Part shown: positions 42,240-52,930 of the stretch, piece by piece | How positions within the stretch are numbered: position 1 is the stretch's first letter | How the letters are laid out: the number at the start of each line of letters is the position of its first letter | Assembly (NCBI RefSeq): GCF_963676065.1 | Contig: NZ_OY780933.1 | Location: 3,986,501 to 4,050,500 of the forward strand | DNA from: Maridesulfovibrio sp. | Lineage (GTDB): Bacteria > Desulfobacterota > Desulfovibrionia > Desulfovibrionales > Desulfovibrionaceae | DNA length: 64,000 bases | Direction of reading: 5' to 3' | The notes under the pieces: model-generated | The model's input: only the letters and a program-made list of their open reading frames with translations | Told to the model about the DNA's origin: nothing | Databases searched by the model: none | Translations under genes and position numbers: made by a program

Positions 42240-44762
42240 ATGAAAATAAGAAGCATTCATAAACTGAATGAACGTATCAGAAATTACTTATGTTTGTTCC
42301 TGACCATATTTATAATAAGTTCCCTGTGTTCCACTGTGCTCTTTTTTTGGTATGTTTCAGATGAAGTAGACAGCAAGGCCTCCATCTGGTCAAAATATCT
42401 GATAGATCGCATAGATTTTCTGGAAACAATAGTCACATCAAGAGCCACCTTCGACCATGGCATGTCCATTCTCAGAGTCACTCCTGAGGGGGAAGTGGTT
42501 AATAGCAGACCATTCCCGCTTGAAATAAAATCTATAGCTGATTCATCATTTTTCCGTGAAGTAAAAGATTTCAAGCCCGGACAATCAATAATCATGTGCC
42601 AGCCGGACAAAGGCCATGACCAGACATTCCTCATCCAAAGGCTGGACCACAGTTTCGCCATAGCAAAAGTCCCTCCCGGAAGTCTTTTACCGGTTTCGCC
42701 ACAGGACACGGAACTGCTGATAAGGGACAGAAATGGTAACATTGTTTATGAATCCGAACACAACCATATCCTAAATTATTTTAGCATTGGAAGACTGCAT
42801 TTTTCCGATTTCTTCATTTTTTCTTCAGCTCAGATTGATGTAAATAAATTCGGCGGTTTTTCGCTGACCGTGGGCAAAAATATTTCAACGGAATTTTATG
42901 CTGGTCTGCTGCTTATCCTCTTTACCACTAGCTGTATGGGCATACTGATTAAAAGATCAGCTTTCCTGACCTGGGATTTGGGCAAAAACGAACAGGACTT
43001 TATCAGAATCAATGATCTGTTAAAAAAAGTTTCCGCGTCACCGGATGATAATCTTACCGATTTTTCCGCTATTGAAGACACTGCCAAAAGACTCCGTGAA
43101 GTGGATTGGGATGCGGAAGCCGGAAAAATGTATTTCACTGAAAACAGAGACTACATCAATGCCACAGCCTTTTTTTCAGGAAGAATACTCAAGTTACTTG
43201 ATGAAATCACATCTCATTCCCTGCAACTGAGCAGATCAAGGCAGGAGTATCATGACTTGGTGCATTCCGCCCGGAGTATAATTCTGAGGCTTGACCGCAA
43301 GGGAACCTGCACCTTCTTTAATGAATATGCACAGCTCTTCTTTGGTTTTTCTAAAGAGGAAATGGTCGGCAAAAGTGTTATCGGAACCATCATTCCCAAA
43401 ACGGGTAAGGGGGAATCAGATCTGGAGCAACTGATCAGCGACCTTACCAGCAAACCCGGCAATTTTCCTGTCAACACCAATCAGAATGTATGCAAGGACG
43501 GCAAATACGTATGGGTATACTGGACCAACAGCCCTATATTTAATGAAAATGGCGAGCTGACTGAAATTCTCTGCGTCGGCACGGACATTACCAAACGTAA
43601 AATAATGGAGACCCAGCTCCAGAATACAAGAAATTATATCCGCAACATTATTGATTCCATGCCCTCGGTAATAATAGGACTGGATAGTGATTACCGGGTT
43701 ACTCATTTCAACACTGCAGCTCAACGGATGGCGGTAATTAACAGCAGTAAAATCGAAGGGATGGAAGTAGAACTTGCATTCCCTTCGCTGGGGAAATTCG
43801 CATACAACATCACAAAAGCCATTGAAACCGGAGTTCCGGAGAAAAGCATACGCACACAGGGCCAAACGGCCCCGAACAGCTATCAGGACATTATAATCTA
43901 CCCTCTGACCGACGGCATGAAGGGCGCGGTGATACGTATTGATGATGTCACAGAACGGGTCCGCATTGACGAAATGATAATCCAGACTGAAAAGATGATA
44001 TCCATCGGCGGTCTGGCCGCAGGCATGGCACACGAGATAAATAACCCGTTAGGCGGCATTCTGCAGGGGATACAGAATATCGTCCGCAGGATTTCTCCCG
44101 AACTACCGGCCAATCTCAAGGCTGCTGAGAAAGCAGGCTGCTCAATTGATTCCATCATAAATTATATGGAAGATCGCAAAATAATCAAAACCCTGAACGG
44201 CATCACGGATTCAGGAGTACGGGCCGCAAACATAGTCTCCGGCATGCTGGAATTCAGTCGTAAAAGTGATTCCCAGAAGGCTCCCGGAGATTTACGGAAA
44301 ATTATGGATAAGGCTTGCACCCTTGCAGCTCAGGATTACAATCCTCAAAAAGGGTACGATTTCAAAAAAATATCCATAACGACTGATTACGATAAGAATC
44401 TTAAAATGGTCCCCTGTACTTCCACTGAAATAGAACAGGTTTTACTAAATTTGCTCCGTAACTCAGCACAAGCCATGAATGATTGGGAAGCGATGGAGGA
44501 AGACCCTGAAATATCAATCATAATCCGTAATGACCAAAAAATGGTAACATGCATAGTTTCCGACAATGGTCCGGGTATGGACGAGGCGGTCCGCAAAAGA
44601 GTCTTTGAACCTTTTTTCACTACTAAGGAACCGGGCATAGGAACAGGTCTGGGACTTTCCGTATCTTATTTCATTATCACGCAGAACCATAAAGGCAAAT
44701 TTCAGGTGGATTCGTCCACCGGCAGGGGAACTACTTTTATCATTCAGCTCCCGGCTTTGTAG
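42240..44762 (+). CDS. Membrane sensor histidine kinase with two PAS domains
   Basis: 840 aa from the ATG at 42240; a GTG six codons upstream is possible, and neither has a good ribosome binding site. Order: TM1 (about 17-40), extracytoplasmic sensor (45-215), TM2 (about 220-238), linker, PAS 1 (about 335-455; [20 protein letters not shown]), PAS 2 (about 460-575), HisKA with the His in [12 protein letters not shown] near 597, and HATPase ([13 protein letters not shown]). No receiver gene is adjacent. Its neighbour flagellin is divergent, so a motility link is only positional. Confidence 0.92.
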   Translation: MKIRSIHKLNERIRNYLCLFLTIFIISSLCSTVLFFWYVSDEVDSKASIWSKYLIDRIDFLETIVTSRATFDHGMSILRVTPEGEVVNSRPFPLEIKSIADSSFFREVKDFKPGQSIIMCQPDKGHDQTFLIQRLDHSFAIAKVPPGSLLPVSPQDTELLIRDRNGNIVYESEHNHILNYFSIGRLHFSDFFIFSSAQIDVNKFGGFSLTVGKNISTEFYAGLLLILFTTSCMGILIKRSAFLTWDLGKNEQDFIRINDLLKKVSASPDDNLTDFSAIEDTAKRLREVDWDAEAGKMYFTENRDYINATAFFSGRILKLLDEITSHSLQLSRSRQEYHDLVHSARSIILRLDRKGTCTFFNEYAQLFFGFSKEEMVGKSVIGTIIPKTGKGESDLEQLISDLTSKPGNFPVNTNQNVCKDGKYVWVYWTNSPIFNENGELTEILCVGTDITKRKIMETQLQNTRNYIRNIIDSMPSVIIGLDSDYRVTHFNTAAQRMAVINSSKIEGMEVELAFPSLGKFAYNITKAIETGVPEKSIRTQGQTAPNSYQDIIIYPLTDGMKGAVIRIDDVTERVRIDEMIIQTEKMISIGGLAAGMAHEINNPLGGILQGIQNIVRRISPELPANLKAAEKAGCSIDSIINYMEDRKIIKTLNGITDSGVRAANIVSGMLEFSRKSDSQKAPGDLRKIMDKACTLAAQDYNPQKGYDFKKISITTDYDKNLKMVPCTSTEIEQVLLNLLRNSAQAMNDWEAMEEDPEISIIIRNDQKMVTCIVSDNGPGMDEAVRKRVFEPFFTTKEPGIGTGLGLSVSYFIITQNHKGKFQVDSSTGRGTTFIIQLPAL

Positions 44763-44773
44763 AAATAAAGACA

Positions 44774-44816
44774 GCCCTGAAAATCCACTGCCGGTTTTTC
44801 AGGGCCTATTTTTTTA
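44774..44816 (+). terminator. Terminator after the PAS kinase gene
   Basis: GCCCTGAAAA and TTTTTCAGGGC form the stem (44774-44805), followed by a run of T residues to 44816. Confidence 0.9.
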
Positions 44817-44845
44817 AACAAAGCAACTGTCTGAGATATTAGCGC

Positions 44846-45961
44846 TTAATTTATATTACGTTTTTTATAGTGCATGATTCGATCATAGGACTGCCTGATT
44901 CTGCTCTCAGTGAGCTTACCTTCACGCACAAGCTGCTTCAATGCAGCAACGGCTTTTGTACCCAGATTCGGTTCAAAAATAAGATTATTGCCGAAAAGTA
45001 ATATATCAGCTCCGGCTTTGACAGCACGGTATATTCCTTCTTTGAATCCGTATTCACCACTGACAGCTTTCATCTGCATATCATCGGTGACTATAATTCC
45101 CTTAAATCCCATTTTACGACGCAGCAGCCCATGGATAACTTTACGCGAGAGGGTTGCCGGGTAATTGCGGTCCAGACGGGAATTGAAAATATGCGCGGTC
45201 ATAACCATATCCGCCTTCCCGTCACTGATTAAACTGCTGAACGGATAAAGTTCACTCTCAGACCACGAATCGGTGACATCTGTAAATCCAAGATGAGAAT
45301 CTCCTCTGGAGCTGCCGTGTCCGGGGAAATGCTTCAGGCAGGAAAGGATTCCTTCTGAATGAAGCCCGTCTATAAAAACTCCTCCGAAACGGGCCACTTG
45401 ACGGGGATCATCGGAAAAACTTCGCTGCAATGCCGCAATTACGGGATTTGCCGCGTTGCGGTTCACATCCACCACCGGGGCAAAATCCATATTGAAACCC
45501 ATTGACTTCAACATGCTCCCGGTTGTCCTACCGGCCCGGTAAGCCATCTGGAGATCGCCGCTGTTACCAAGTTCGGCCGCAGACGGCGTTTCGGGAAAGC
45601 CCATTTCACCGGTAAGCCTCTTAATAATCCCCCCCTCCTGATCAACAGCCACGAACAAGGGTGTTTCCGCGTAGCTTTGCAGGTCGGAAGTCAGTTTTTT
45701 CAATTGCTCCGGTCCGGTAATATTGCGGATAGTGCTGTTCAGGGCGCAATCTTTACTGAAGAGAACCACCCCGCCGATACGGGCGTCGCGGATATCACTA
45801 ACCACAGGATTATCAGCATTCAGCTCTATCCCCCTGAACCCGACCATGACCATCTGACCTGCCATGATATCCAGCTCGGAAACTCCCGGGACTTTGCCCG
45901 TCAGTGAACATCCGGACAAAGTGGTGATAAAAAACATCAATACAAATATTATTTTTCGCAA
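44846..45961 (-). CDS. nagZ: Beta-N-acetylhexosaminidase, GH3 (NagZ-like) lipoprotein
   Basis: 371 aa. The GH3 core is clear: VDQEGGIIKRL, KHFPGHGSSRGDSHLG (substrate Lys/His and the His-Asp loop) and IVTDDMQMKAV with the nucleophile Asp. NagZ removes N-acetylglucosamine from peptidoglycan fragments. Unlike the cytoplasmic E. coli enzyme, this one begins with a lipoprotein signal (FFITTLSGCSL, Cys19, Ser at +2), so it should sit in the periplasm on the outer membrane. A terminator for the convergent kinase gene precedes its 3' end. Confidence 0.9.
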   Translation of the reverse strand: MRKIIFVLMFFITTLSGCSLTGKVPGVSELDIMAGQMVMVGFRGIELNADNPVVSDIRDARIGGVVLFSKDCALNSTIRNITGPEQLKKLTSDLQSYAETPLFVAVDQEGGIIKRLTGEMGFPETPSAAELGNSGDLQMAYRAGRTTGSMLKSMGFNMDFAPVVDVNRNAANPVIAALQRSFSDDPRQVARFGGVFIDGLHSEGILSCLKHFPGHGSSRGDSHLGFTDVTDSWSESELYPFSSLISDGKADMVMTAHIFNSRLDRNYPATLSRKVIHGLLRRKMGFKGIIVTDDMQMKAVSGEYGFKEGIYRAVKAGADILLFGNNLIFEPNLGTKAVAALKQLVREGKLTESRIRQSYDRIMHYKKRNIN

Positions 45962-46120
45962 CTGAAGGACTCCATTATTTAAATGCAGAATAAAAAAAAC
46001 ATGTTATAGTGATCATCCTACAACTTTGCAAGATGGGTGAGCATGTTGCCACCCGGAATTATTTCCTATAAACGAATTTCACAACTTGTTCATAATGAAT
46101 TGCAAACAGAAGGAAAAAAA

Positions 46121-46738
46121 ATGTCCCAGACAGCACTGCAAAAAGTACTTGATCATGCCCGTGACGGACTTGAGGTCCGCGAGTCTTTTTTTGAACAGTA
46201 TTCCCAGCTGGTTGTCAATGTTTCCAGAGCATTGGCAGTACGTCTCGCTCTCGGCTCCAAAATTCTTTTCTGCGGAAACGGCGGCAGTGCTGCCGACTGC
46301 CAGCATCTGGCAGCGGAACTGGTCAACAGATTCAAACTGGAACGCCCGCCTCTGCCCGGCATTGCCTTAACCACGGATTCTTCCATTCTTACCGCAATCG
46401 GCAATGACTATTCTTATGAAATGGTATTTGAAAAACAGGTTCAGGCTCTTGGACAAGCCGGCGACGTACTGGTCGGTATCAGCACTTCCGGTTCAAGTCC
46501 CAATGTTATCAGCGCCCTGAAAGAAGCCAAACGCAAAGGCATGGTTACTGTAGGGATGACCGGAATCAGTGCGGGTGAAATGCTGCCCATTTGCGACCAT
46601 ATCATCAGCGTCCCCAGTAAAGACACCGCCATAATTCAGGAAGTACACATAGCAGTTGGTCACCTGTTCTGCCATCTTATAGACCATTTCCTGTTTGAAG
46701 CAGTAGGCGAACTGGAGCCTTACCTGAACGTGGAATAA
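46121..46738 (+). CDS. gmhA: Sedoheptulose-7-phosphate isomerase (phosphoheptose isomerase)
   Basis: 205 aa from the ATG at 46121, behind GAAGGA; longer starts add no conserved sequence. The SIS domain shows ILFCGNGGSAADCQHLAAEL, TTDSSILTAIGNDY and VGISTSGSSPNVISAL. The C-terminal IQEVHIAVGHLFCHLID carries the catalytic His. GmhA makes D-glycero-D-manno-heptose 7-phosphate for the lipopolysaccharide inner core. A CheY-like receiver and a LysE exporter follow on the same strand. Confidence 0.95.
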   Translation: MSQTALQKVLDHARDGLEVRESFFEQYSQLVVNVSRALAVRLALGSKILFCGNGGSAADCQHLAAELVNRFKLERPPLPGIALTTDSSILTAIGNDYSYEMVFEKQVQALGQAGDVLVGISTSGSSPNVISALKEAKRKGMVTVGMTGISAGEMLPICDHIISVPSKDTAIIQEVHIAVGHLFCHLIDHFLFEAVGELEPYLNVE

Positions 46739-46764
46739 ATTTAATCACAGAAAACGAGTGCCGT

Positions 46765-47175
46765 ATGCAGATACTTATAGTCGAAGACAGTAATACCAGC
46801 AGAATGTATCTGGAAGAAGTTCTAAAGGACATAACGCAAAATCTTGATGCCAATATCGAGAGTGCTGCCAGTGGCGAAGAAGCACTGAAAAAAGTTCAGC
46901 GAAAATGGCTGAAAGGTGTCCCCTGCGAGCTTATTTTTATGGATATAATTCTGCCCGGTATGGACGGCTTGCAGACCCTTGAAAAAATAAGGGCCCTTGA
47001 AAACGAAAAACGCATTCCGGAAGAAAAAAAGATCAAAGCGATCATGACTACAGCTCTTGACGATAGCACCAAGGCTTCGCGCGCTTTTTTCCAGTGTGAA
47101 GCCATTTCGTACATAACCAAGCCCATCACCGCTGAAAAAATACAGATGGAGCTTAGTAAATTCGGAATGATCTGA
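46765..47175 (+). CDS. Stand-alone response regulator receiver
   Basis: 136 aa with a single receiver domain: IVEDSNTSRMYL, phospho-acceptor in IFMDIILPGMDG, MTTALDD and ITKPITAEK. There is an expanded loop between the phospho-acceptor helix and the next strand (ALENEKRIPEEKKIKAIM), as in some chemotaxis-linked receivers. It lies between gmhA and a LysE-type exporter with short gaps, and its partner kinase is unknown. A chemoreceptor gene lies 1.3 kb downstream. Confidence 0.9.
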   Translation: MQILIVEDSNTSRMYLEEVLKDITQNLDANIESAASGEEALKKVQRKWLKGVPCELIFMDIILPGMDGLQTLEKIRALENEKRIPEEKKIKAIMTTALDDSTKASRAFFQCEAISYITKPITAEKIQMELSKFGMI

Positions 47176-47184
47176 GGAGTTATA

Positions 47185-47808
47185 ATGAACTCGCTGACTC
47201 TGGCCTTTATCCCCGTAGCGGCAATTCTGACCATCACCCCCGGCTCGGACACCATGCTTGTGGTCAATAATACGCTGACAAGGTCCACTGCGGACGGCTT
47301 ATGCACTGTGGCCGGCATCAACGCAGGGCTGCTTATCCATGCCCTTGCGTCGGCCCTCGGCCTGTCCATGATTCTTATGAATTCGGCCACAGCTTTTGAA
47401 ATGGTCAAAATGGCCGGAGCCTTCTACATTATTTTTCTAGGCATACAATCCTTACGCAACAGCCGTAAACAGGAAGAAACTGAAATACCTTCCGGACGTT
47501 GCAGTAAAGGCATCGCGGCCTCTATCCGCGAAGGCTTCCTGACCAACGTGCTCAACCCCAAAGTTGCAGTCTTCTATCTCGCACTTCTTCCACAGTTCAT
47601 TTCTCCGGGAGAATCCATTCTACGCCAGTCATTGCTGCTCATGACCATACATTTCAGTATGGGGATAATCTGGTTCAGCTTTGTCACTCTCGCATTAGGC
47701 AGAATCCGTCACCTAGTGTCCGGAAGTAAATTCAAAAAACGGCTGGAAGTCCTATCAGGCGTGGTTTTCATCGCCCTTGGCCTAAAAATGGACCTGACAA
47801 AAAATTAG
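47185..47808 (+). CDS. LysE/RhtB family amino acid exporter
   Basis: 207 aa with about six membrane helices. The family signature is at the start (IPVAAILTITPGSDTMLVVNNT) and in GFLTNVLNPKVAVFYLALLPQF. LysE/RhtB proteins export amino acids or related small molecules; the substrate cannot be told. The ATG is well placed after GAGGAG and 9 bp from the receiver gene. Confidence 0.93.
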   Translation: MNSLTLAFIPVAAILTITPGSDTMLVVNNTLTRSTADGLCTVAGINAGLLIHALASALGLSMILMNSATAFEMVKMAGAFYIIFLGIQSLRNSRKQEETEIPSGRCSKGIAASIREGFLTNVLNPKVAVFYLALLPQFISPGESILRQSLLLMTIHFSMGIIWFSFVTLALGRIRHLVSGSKFKKRLEVLSGVVFIALGLKMDLTKN

Positions 47809-47884
47809 CAACATATCCTGCCAGTCCGCTCTGTTACGTCCTTCTATACGGGTATAATCTGAACCTTGCCCACCATGATATCAA

Positions 47885-48328
47885 ATGATAGCATCGGCTA
47901 TGTTATTTTCTAAAACAGCACCTATAGTCGGCATAAAAAACAAAATAGCGCTTAGTGCAGCACTGTTTGTCATTGTCGGTTATTTCTTTATCCCCTACCA
48001 GGAAATCAGACTGGAAAGGATAAGAGCCTTTGGTGAAAATAAGGCTATAGGTATAGTTATTGAAAAAAACAGCCGAATAGGCGAATATAATTTCAAAAAA
48101 GGAGACAAAAACAGTCAAACCATTAGGTATCGCTTTATTGATCCTTCCGGTCTGCCACGGGAAAGGACCGCAACTGTAGAACAATCATTCTGGAGGCGAA
48201 TATCACAGGGGGACAGCGTTGTTGTGTACTATGCTAAGGCCGCACCGGGGGTATCCCGCGTTGAACATGAGGTGGAAAACGCGGTGGTTCGAATTTTAGC
48301 AAAATTCTCAAGGGAAGGTACACGTTGA
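47885..48328 (+). CDS. DUF3592-like membrane protein
   Basis: 147 aa. One N-terminal membrane helix (IALSAALFVIVGYFFIPY) is followed by a soluble beta-rich domain (KAIGIVIEKN; QTIRYRFIDPSG; GDSVVVYYAKAAPGVSRV) resembling DUF3592. Function unknown. The start is uncertain: the ATG at 47885 has no clear ribosome binding site and an ATG at 47900 is an alternative. It stands alone upstream of the chemoreceptor. Confidence 0.7.
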   Translation: MIASAMLFSKTAPIVGIKNKIALSAALFVIVGYFFIPYQEIRLERIRAFGENKAIGIVIEKNSRIGEYNFKKGDKNSQTIRYRFIDPSGLPRERTATVEQSFWRRISQGDSVVVYYAKAAPGVSRVEHEVENAVVRILAKFSREGTR

Positions 48329-48472
48329 ATTTATGCCGAACTAATCAGAGCCTGAAGGGCTGCATCAATCCGCAGTTCTTAATAATATTTCAAAAGCCGG
48401 ATCATGTGGGAGATGGGGGAAGATTTCACGCAGGAACAGGCGTAAGTATTTAACTTCGGATCAGGAGAGACC

Positions 48473-50881
48473 ATGTTAAAGAAGTTGGCATTTCAAACCA
48501 AACTTATGCTCGGAGCGGTGTTGATCGTTCTGGCTACAATCGTATTCATGACCGGGATCAACCTGTATAAGGTGCAGGGAGCGCTGAACCATCTAGGTCA
48601 AACTTCCATGGAATCCATTGCTCACAGCGTCAGCTCGCTCATGGACATGCAGAACGATATCCTGGTGGATAAAGTAAAAGCAGACATCGACATTCTGGAC
48701 AAACAAATCTTCTCACTGGGGTTTCCGAAATTAAACAAACGCCACCTTTTAAAGACCACCATCACCAATCAGGTCACCCACGAAAGTGAATCCGTTACTA
48801 TTCCAAGTCTGGAGTTCGGGGGCCTTGCAGTTAATGGTAAAAATGCCATTGTTGACGATCTCCAAAAGAAAATAGGTGGAACCGCCACGATTTTTGAGGT
48901 GCTCCCCGGCAAGCTGCTGCGTGTCTCCACCAACGTAAAAAAACTGGACGGGCAACGGGCCACAGGAACATATATTCCAGATTCCAGTCCAGTGTACAAA
49001 GCTGTCATGTCCGGAAAAACATTTTATGGCATGGCTTACGTTGTAAACACTTGGTATATCACCGCATACAAACCAATGAAGGACCTGCGCGGAAATATCG
49101 TCAGCGTCATCTATGTCGGACGCAAAATCATGACTGAAGCTTTCAAAAGATCCGTAATGGCTTCACACGTGGGCGGCAAGGGTTATGCAGCCATTTTCAA
49201 CAAAAAAGGCGATGTGATGCTTCATCCTACCCTCAGTGGAGAAAACATTAAAAACGAACCCTTCTGGGAATCCTTATCCAAAATAAAAGAAGGAAGAATC
49301 CACTATACGCACAACGGTGTAGAAAAAGCAGCCTATGTAACCTACTACAAACCTTGGAACTGGTCCTTCGTCTTTACAATGAATGAGGCTGACATGGCCC
49401 ATGGTGTTGACAGGGAAATGTTCATCACCAACGTGATAATAGCGGTTGTAGCACTCTCCATAGCAGCAATTGTTCTGCTGTTCATGATCCGTAAGACCAC
49501 AACTCCCCTGCAGCAACTCTCAAACTTCACCGCCGAAGTTTCGGAAGGTAATTACGATTCCGAACTTGAATATGAAGCTGATGATGTAATCGGTAAAACC
49601 ATTGACTCAGTCAAGCACATGGTCTTTGAGCTTAAGAACAAGCTGGGATTCTCCAGCGGTCTGCTCAGTGGTCTAACCCTGCCCTGCGTGGTCGTGGACC
49701 TTGACGGAAACACATCATATACCAACCATCACCAGCTCAACATGTTCGATCTCAGCGGAGAGCCTGAGGATTACATTGGCAAGCAGGTCCAACATCTGTG
49801 CAACATACCTATTGTGTCGGAAACAATTGAAAATTGCATTAAACAAGGAAGCAATTTCTCGGACATTGAAATCAGCGGAACCACAGCTAAAGGCAAGGAC
49901 TTCTACGCAATCATGGACGTAGCTCCCCTGCATGACCTAGATAAAAAAATGATCGGCGCGTTTATGATTATGAACGACATAACCGCAATCAAAGAGAACG
50001 AAAAAGCTATAACCGCCCAGCGTGACACAATTGCCGAAACCGCACGGGAAGCTGATGAGATTTCAGATCAGCTCGCCTCTGCCGCAGATGAGCTCTCTGC
50101 ACAGGTGGATGAATCCCGCCGTGGTGCGGAGATACAGCAGCAGCGGGTCAGTGAAACAGCCACCGCAATGGACCAGATGAACAGCACCGTAATGGAGGTC
50201 GCCCGCAACGCAGGCGAGGCATCTGAAAACGCCCGTGCAACCAAAGATAAGGCTATTGAAGGTCAAGAACTTGTCGAGCAGGTCGTAATCGCCATTAAAG
50301 AGCTTGAGCAGAATTCTGAAGAGCTCAAAACAAGCATGGAAGAACTGGGAGTTCGTACTGATTCCATCGGTAAAGTCATGAATGTGATCACCGATATTGC
50401 GGATCAGACCAACTTACTGGCCCTTAACGCAGCAATTGAGGCCGCCCGGGCAGGAGAAGCAGGACGAGGTTTCGCGGTAGTTGCCGACGAAGTACGTAAG
50501 CTGGCTGAGAAGACCATGGATGCCACTAAAGAAGTTGGCGAAGCTATCGGCTCCATTCAGGAGAGCACCAAAACAAACATACGTGTATCTGAAAACGCGG
50601 TGGAATCCATAGTTCAGTCAACGGACCTTGCATCCAAATCCGGTGACGCTCTGGATGAAATCGTACGCATGGTCGAAGCTTCCGCTGACCAGATTGAAGG
50701 CATCGCAGCCGCAGCAGAGCAGCAATCAGCATCAAGCGAGCAGATCAGCCGGGCAACTGACGAGATCAACGTCATTTCGGCTGAGTCAGCTGAAACCACG
50801 GTTCAGTCTGCCATGGCCATTTCCGAAGTGGCAAAACTTGCCGCAAATATTAAGGAACTGATCCGAAACATGCAGTCCTAA
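48473..50881 (+). CDS. Methyl-accepting chemotaxis protein with periplasmic Cache domain and PAS
   Basis: 802 aa. Order: TM1 (about 10-32), a Cache_3/Cache_2-type periplasmic sensor (about 40-310; [20 protein letters not shown]), TM2 (about 322-343), HAMP (345-395), PAS (about 400-515) and the cytoplasmic signalling rod. The hairpin tip [19 protein letters not shown] and [18 protein letters not shown] (near 643-675) are the CheA/CheW-binding elements. It senses a small ligand outside the inner membrane and steers flagellar rotation. The start follows AGGAG. A terminator follows. Confidence 0.95.
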   Translation: MLKKLAFQTKLMLGAVLIVLATIVFMTGINLYKVQGALNHLGQTSMESIAHSVSSLMDMQNDILVDKVKADIDILDKQIFSLGFPKLNKRHLLKTTITNQVTHESESVTIPSLEFGGLAVNGKNAIVDDLQKKIGGTATIFEVLPGKLLRVSTNVKKLDGQRATGTYIPDSSPVYKAVMSGKTFYGMAYVVNTWYITAYKPMKDLRGNIVSVIYVGRKIMTEAFKRSVMASHVGGKGYAAIFNKKGDVMLHPTLSGENIKNEPFWESLSKIKEGRIHYTHNGVEKAAYVTYYKPWNWSFVFTMNEADMAHGVDREMFITNVIIAVVALSIAAIVLLFMIRKTTTPLQQLSNFTAEVSEGNYDSELEYEADDVIGKTIDSVKHMVFELKNKLGFSSGLLSGLTLPCVVVDLDGNTSYTNHHQLNMFDLSGEPEDYIGKQVQHLCNIPIVSETIENCIKQGSNFSDIEISGTTAKGKDFYAIMDVAPLHDLDKKMIGAFMIMNDITAIKENEKAITAQRDTIAETAREADEISDQLASAADELSAQVDESRRGAEIQQQRVSETATAMDQMNSTVMEVARNAGEASENARATKDKAIEGQELVEQVVIAIKELEQNSEELKTSMEELGVRTDSIGKVMNVITDIADQTNLLALNAAIEAARAGEAGRGFAVVADEVRKLAEKTMDATKEVGEAIGSIQESTKTNIRVSENAVESIVQSTDLASKSGDALDEIVRMVEASADQIEGIAAAAEQQSASSEQISRATDEINVISAESAETTVQSAMAISEVAKLAANIKELIRNMQS

Positions 50882-50903
50882 GGCATATGGAAAAGTAATT
50901 ATC

Positions 50904-50940
50904 AAGGCGGCTTCCCCTTCACGGGAGGCCGCCTTTCTTT
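50904..50940 (+). terminator. Terminator of the chemoreceptor gene
   Basis: AAGGCGGC and GCCGCCTT pair, extended inward by TCCC/GGGA, followed by TTTCTTT. Confidence 0.92.
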
Positions 50941-51053
50941 CGCTTGGGAGAAAGTCTGAAACACCAGAATTCAACATTCTTGACCGGGCTGAAAACTATG
51001 TGTAACCAGCTCATAAACTGAAATTACAACCTTCGACCCGGCGGTATAAAAGC

Positions 51054-52925
51054 ATGTGTGGCATTGCAGGATATTTCCAACCCGGAAGACAGCCCGGAAG
51101 TATTAAACCTATTCTCGATCTCCTTACCCATCGAGGACCGGACTTTCAGCACATCCATACAGAAGAAGGTATTGCGCTGGGCCACGCCCGACTCTCTATC
51201 CTTGACCTTTCCGAACACGGCAACCAGCCTATGACGGACCCACGCACGGGTAACATCATTGTTTTTAACGGGGAAATATACAATTTCAAATTCCTGCGCG
51301 AAAAACTGATCAGCAACGGACACACTTTCATATCCTCCGGGGATACCGAAGTTCTGCTCAAACTGTACGGGGAATACGGCGAGAAGTGCGTTCCCATGCT
51401 GCGCGGCATGTTCTCCTTCGCCATCTGGGATAAATCAAAACAACAATTGTTCATTGCCCGCGACAGGTTGGGGAAAAAACCTTTTTTCTACGCCCGCACA
51501 GCAAACGGATTCATTTTCGCATCCGAAATCCGCGCCCTTTCCGCCCATCCCGATATTTCAAAAGATATCGACGTGCAGGCCCTGGACCTGTTTATGAGCA
51601 CAGGCTGTGTTCCGGCACCATTTTCCATCTATTCCGCCATCCGCAAGCTACCGGCAGCTCACTACGGCGTAGTGAATGCCAGCGGTCTAAGCATACAACG
51701 CTACTGGTCCCTTGATTTCACCCGAAAAATAAGATGCTCCGAAACCGAGGTGCTCGATTCCCTGCATTCCCGGCTGATGGAAGCCACCAGAATCAGGCTG
51801 GAGAGCGATGTTCCGCTAGGGGCTCTGCTCTCCGGCGGGGTTGATTCAAGCCTTGTTGTGGCCTTAATGGCCGAGTGCGGCAGCAAGTCAATTGATACTT
51901 TCACCATCGGATTCCACGAAAAAAAATATGATGAATCAGGTCATGCGGCGAAGGTGGCCAAACATCTTGGTGTGAATCATCATGTGGAATATCTGGACCC
52001 GGCCCGCTTTGAAAACATGCTTCCAGCGGTTGTCCGTCAATACGGTGAACCGTTTTCCGATGACGCGGCACTGGCAACCATGCTGCTCAGCGAGGCCACC
52101 CGCAAGCACGTCACAGTAGCATTAAGCGGAGATGGAGGAGATGAGCTGGCCTGCGGATATTCCGCTTACACCCACGTAAAATTGGCATCAACGCTCGCCC
52201 CTCTGATCGGGAAGGAAACACTGCCGGAAAAAAACATCGCCGGTGCATTCAACAGTAACTCCGCATTTGGAAAACTGCGCCGCAAGATGATCTGCAAATT
52301 CCACCCTGAATTCAAACGTATCCTACGTAATGAATTCAAGGTAGCACGCTATAAAAACGATGTTTATCGCGAGGATATAAGAGAAAGGCTTGGACAATCA
52401 ACCTTCCGCTGGCTGTATGAACTTTCCAGACAGGCCTGTATTCACGCCCGTAATCCCTCGGAACGGCTCCTCTGGATGGATACGGTCCATTTTCTCTCCG
52501 ATGCCCTGCTGGTCAAAGTGGATATAGCTTCCATGGCCCACAGTCTTGAAGTGCGTTCCCCACTTCTGGACCATGAACTTTTCGATTACATGGCAACTCT
52601 GCCGCCGGACCTTAAAATTAAAGGCGGAGAATCAAAATACCTGCTGAAAAAACTGGCCGAAAGATATCTTCCAAAGGATATCCTCTATCGCCGCAAGCAG
52701 GGCTTCTCCATGCCGGTTGCCAAGTGGACGAGCGGAGATTCCGCAGATTTCACACTGGATGCCATTAATCAGGCTACCCCGTTCCTTAAGCAGTTCTTTG
52801 ATATGGCTGCACTGAACAACCGCATTGCCGAACATGTCTCAGGCCGCCGGAAGCATAAGAATTTTGTCTGGAATATACTCAACCTCGCACTATGGGCCAT
52901 TGAACATAAATCCGGGAGAGTTTAA
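51054..52925 (+). CDS. asnB: Asparagine synthase (glutamine-hydrolysing)
   Basis: 623 aa. Cys2 after the initiator Met (MCGIAGYF) is the nucleophile of the N-terminal class II glutaminase; THRGPDF and FNGEIYNF complete it. The C-terminal synthetase has the PP-loop LLSGGVDSSLVVAL (near 262) and LSGDGGDELACGY. It forms asparagine from aspartate, ATP and glutamine; homologues in cell-surface sugar loci amidate other acids, but no such locus surrounds this one. It converges with znuB with only 5 bp between stop codons and no terminator. Confidence 0.93.
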   Translation: MCGIAGYFQPGRQPGSIKPILDLLTHRGPDFQHIHTEEGIALGHARLSILDLSEHGNQPMTDPRTGNIIVFNGEIYNFKFLREKLISNGHTFISSGDTEVLLKLYGEYGEKCVPMLRGMFSFAIWDKSKQQLFIARDRLGKKPFFYARTANGFIFASEIRALSAHPDISKDIDVQALDLFMSTGCVPAPFSIYSAIRKLPAAHYGVVNASGLSIQRYWSLDFTRKIRCSETEVLDSLHSRLMEATRIRLESDVPLGALLSGGVDSSLVVALMAECGSKSIDTFTIGFHEKKYDESGHAAKVAKHLGVNHHVEYLDPARFENMLPAVVRQYGEPFSDDAALATMLLSEATRKHVTVALSGDGGDELACGYSAYTHVKLASTLAPLIGKETLPEKNIAGAFNSNSAFGKLRRKMICKFHPEFKRILRNEFKVARYKNDVYREDIRERLGQSTFRWLYELSRQACIHARNPSERLLWMDTVHFLSDALLVKVDIASMAHSLEVRSPLLDHELFDYMATLPPDLKIKGGESKYLLKKLAERYLPKDILYRRKQGFSMPVAKWTSGDSADFTLDAINQATPFLKQFFDMAALNNRIAEHVSGRRKHKNFVWNILNLALWAIEHKSGRV

Positions 52926-52930
52926 ACGGC

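Noticed and set aside
48400..48472. GG-N10-GC match upstream of the chemoreceptor as a sigma-54 promoter
   Set aside because: Only the GG and GC fit; the flanking consensus (TGGCACG and TTGC) is poor.
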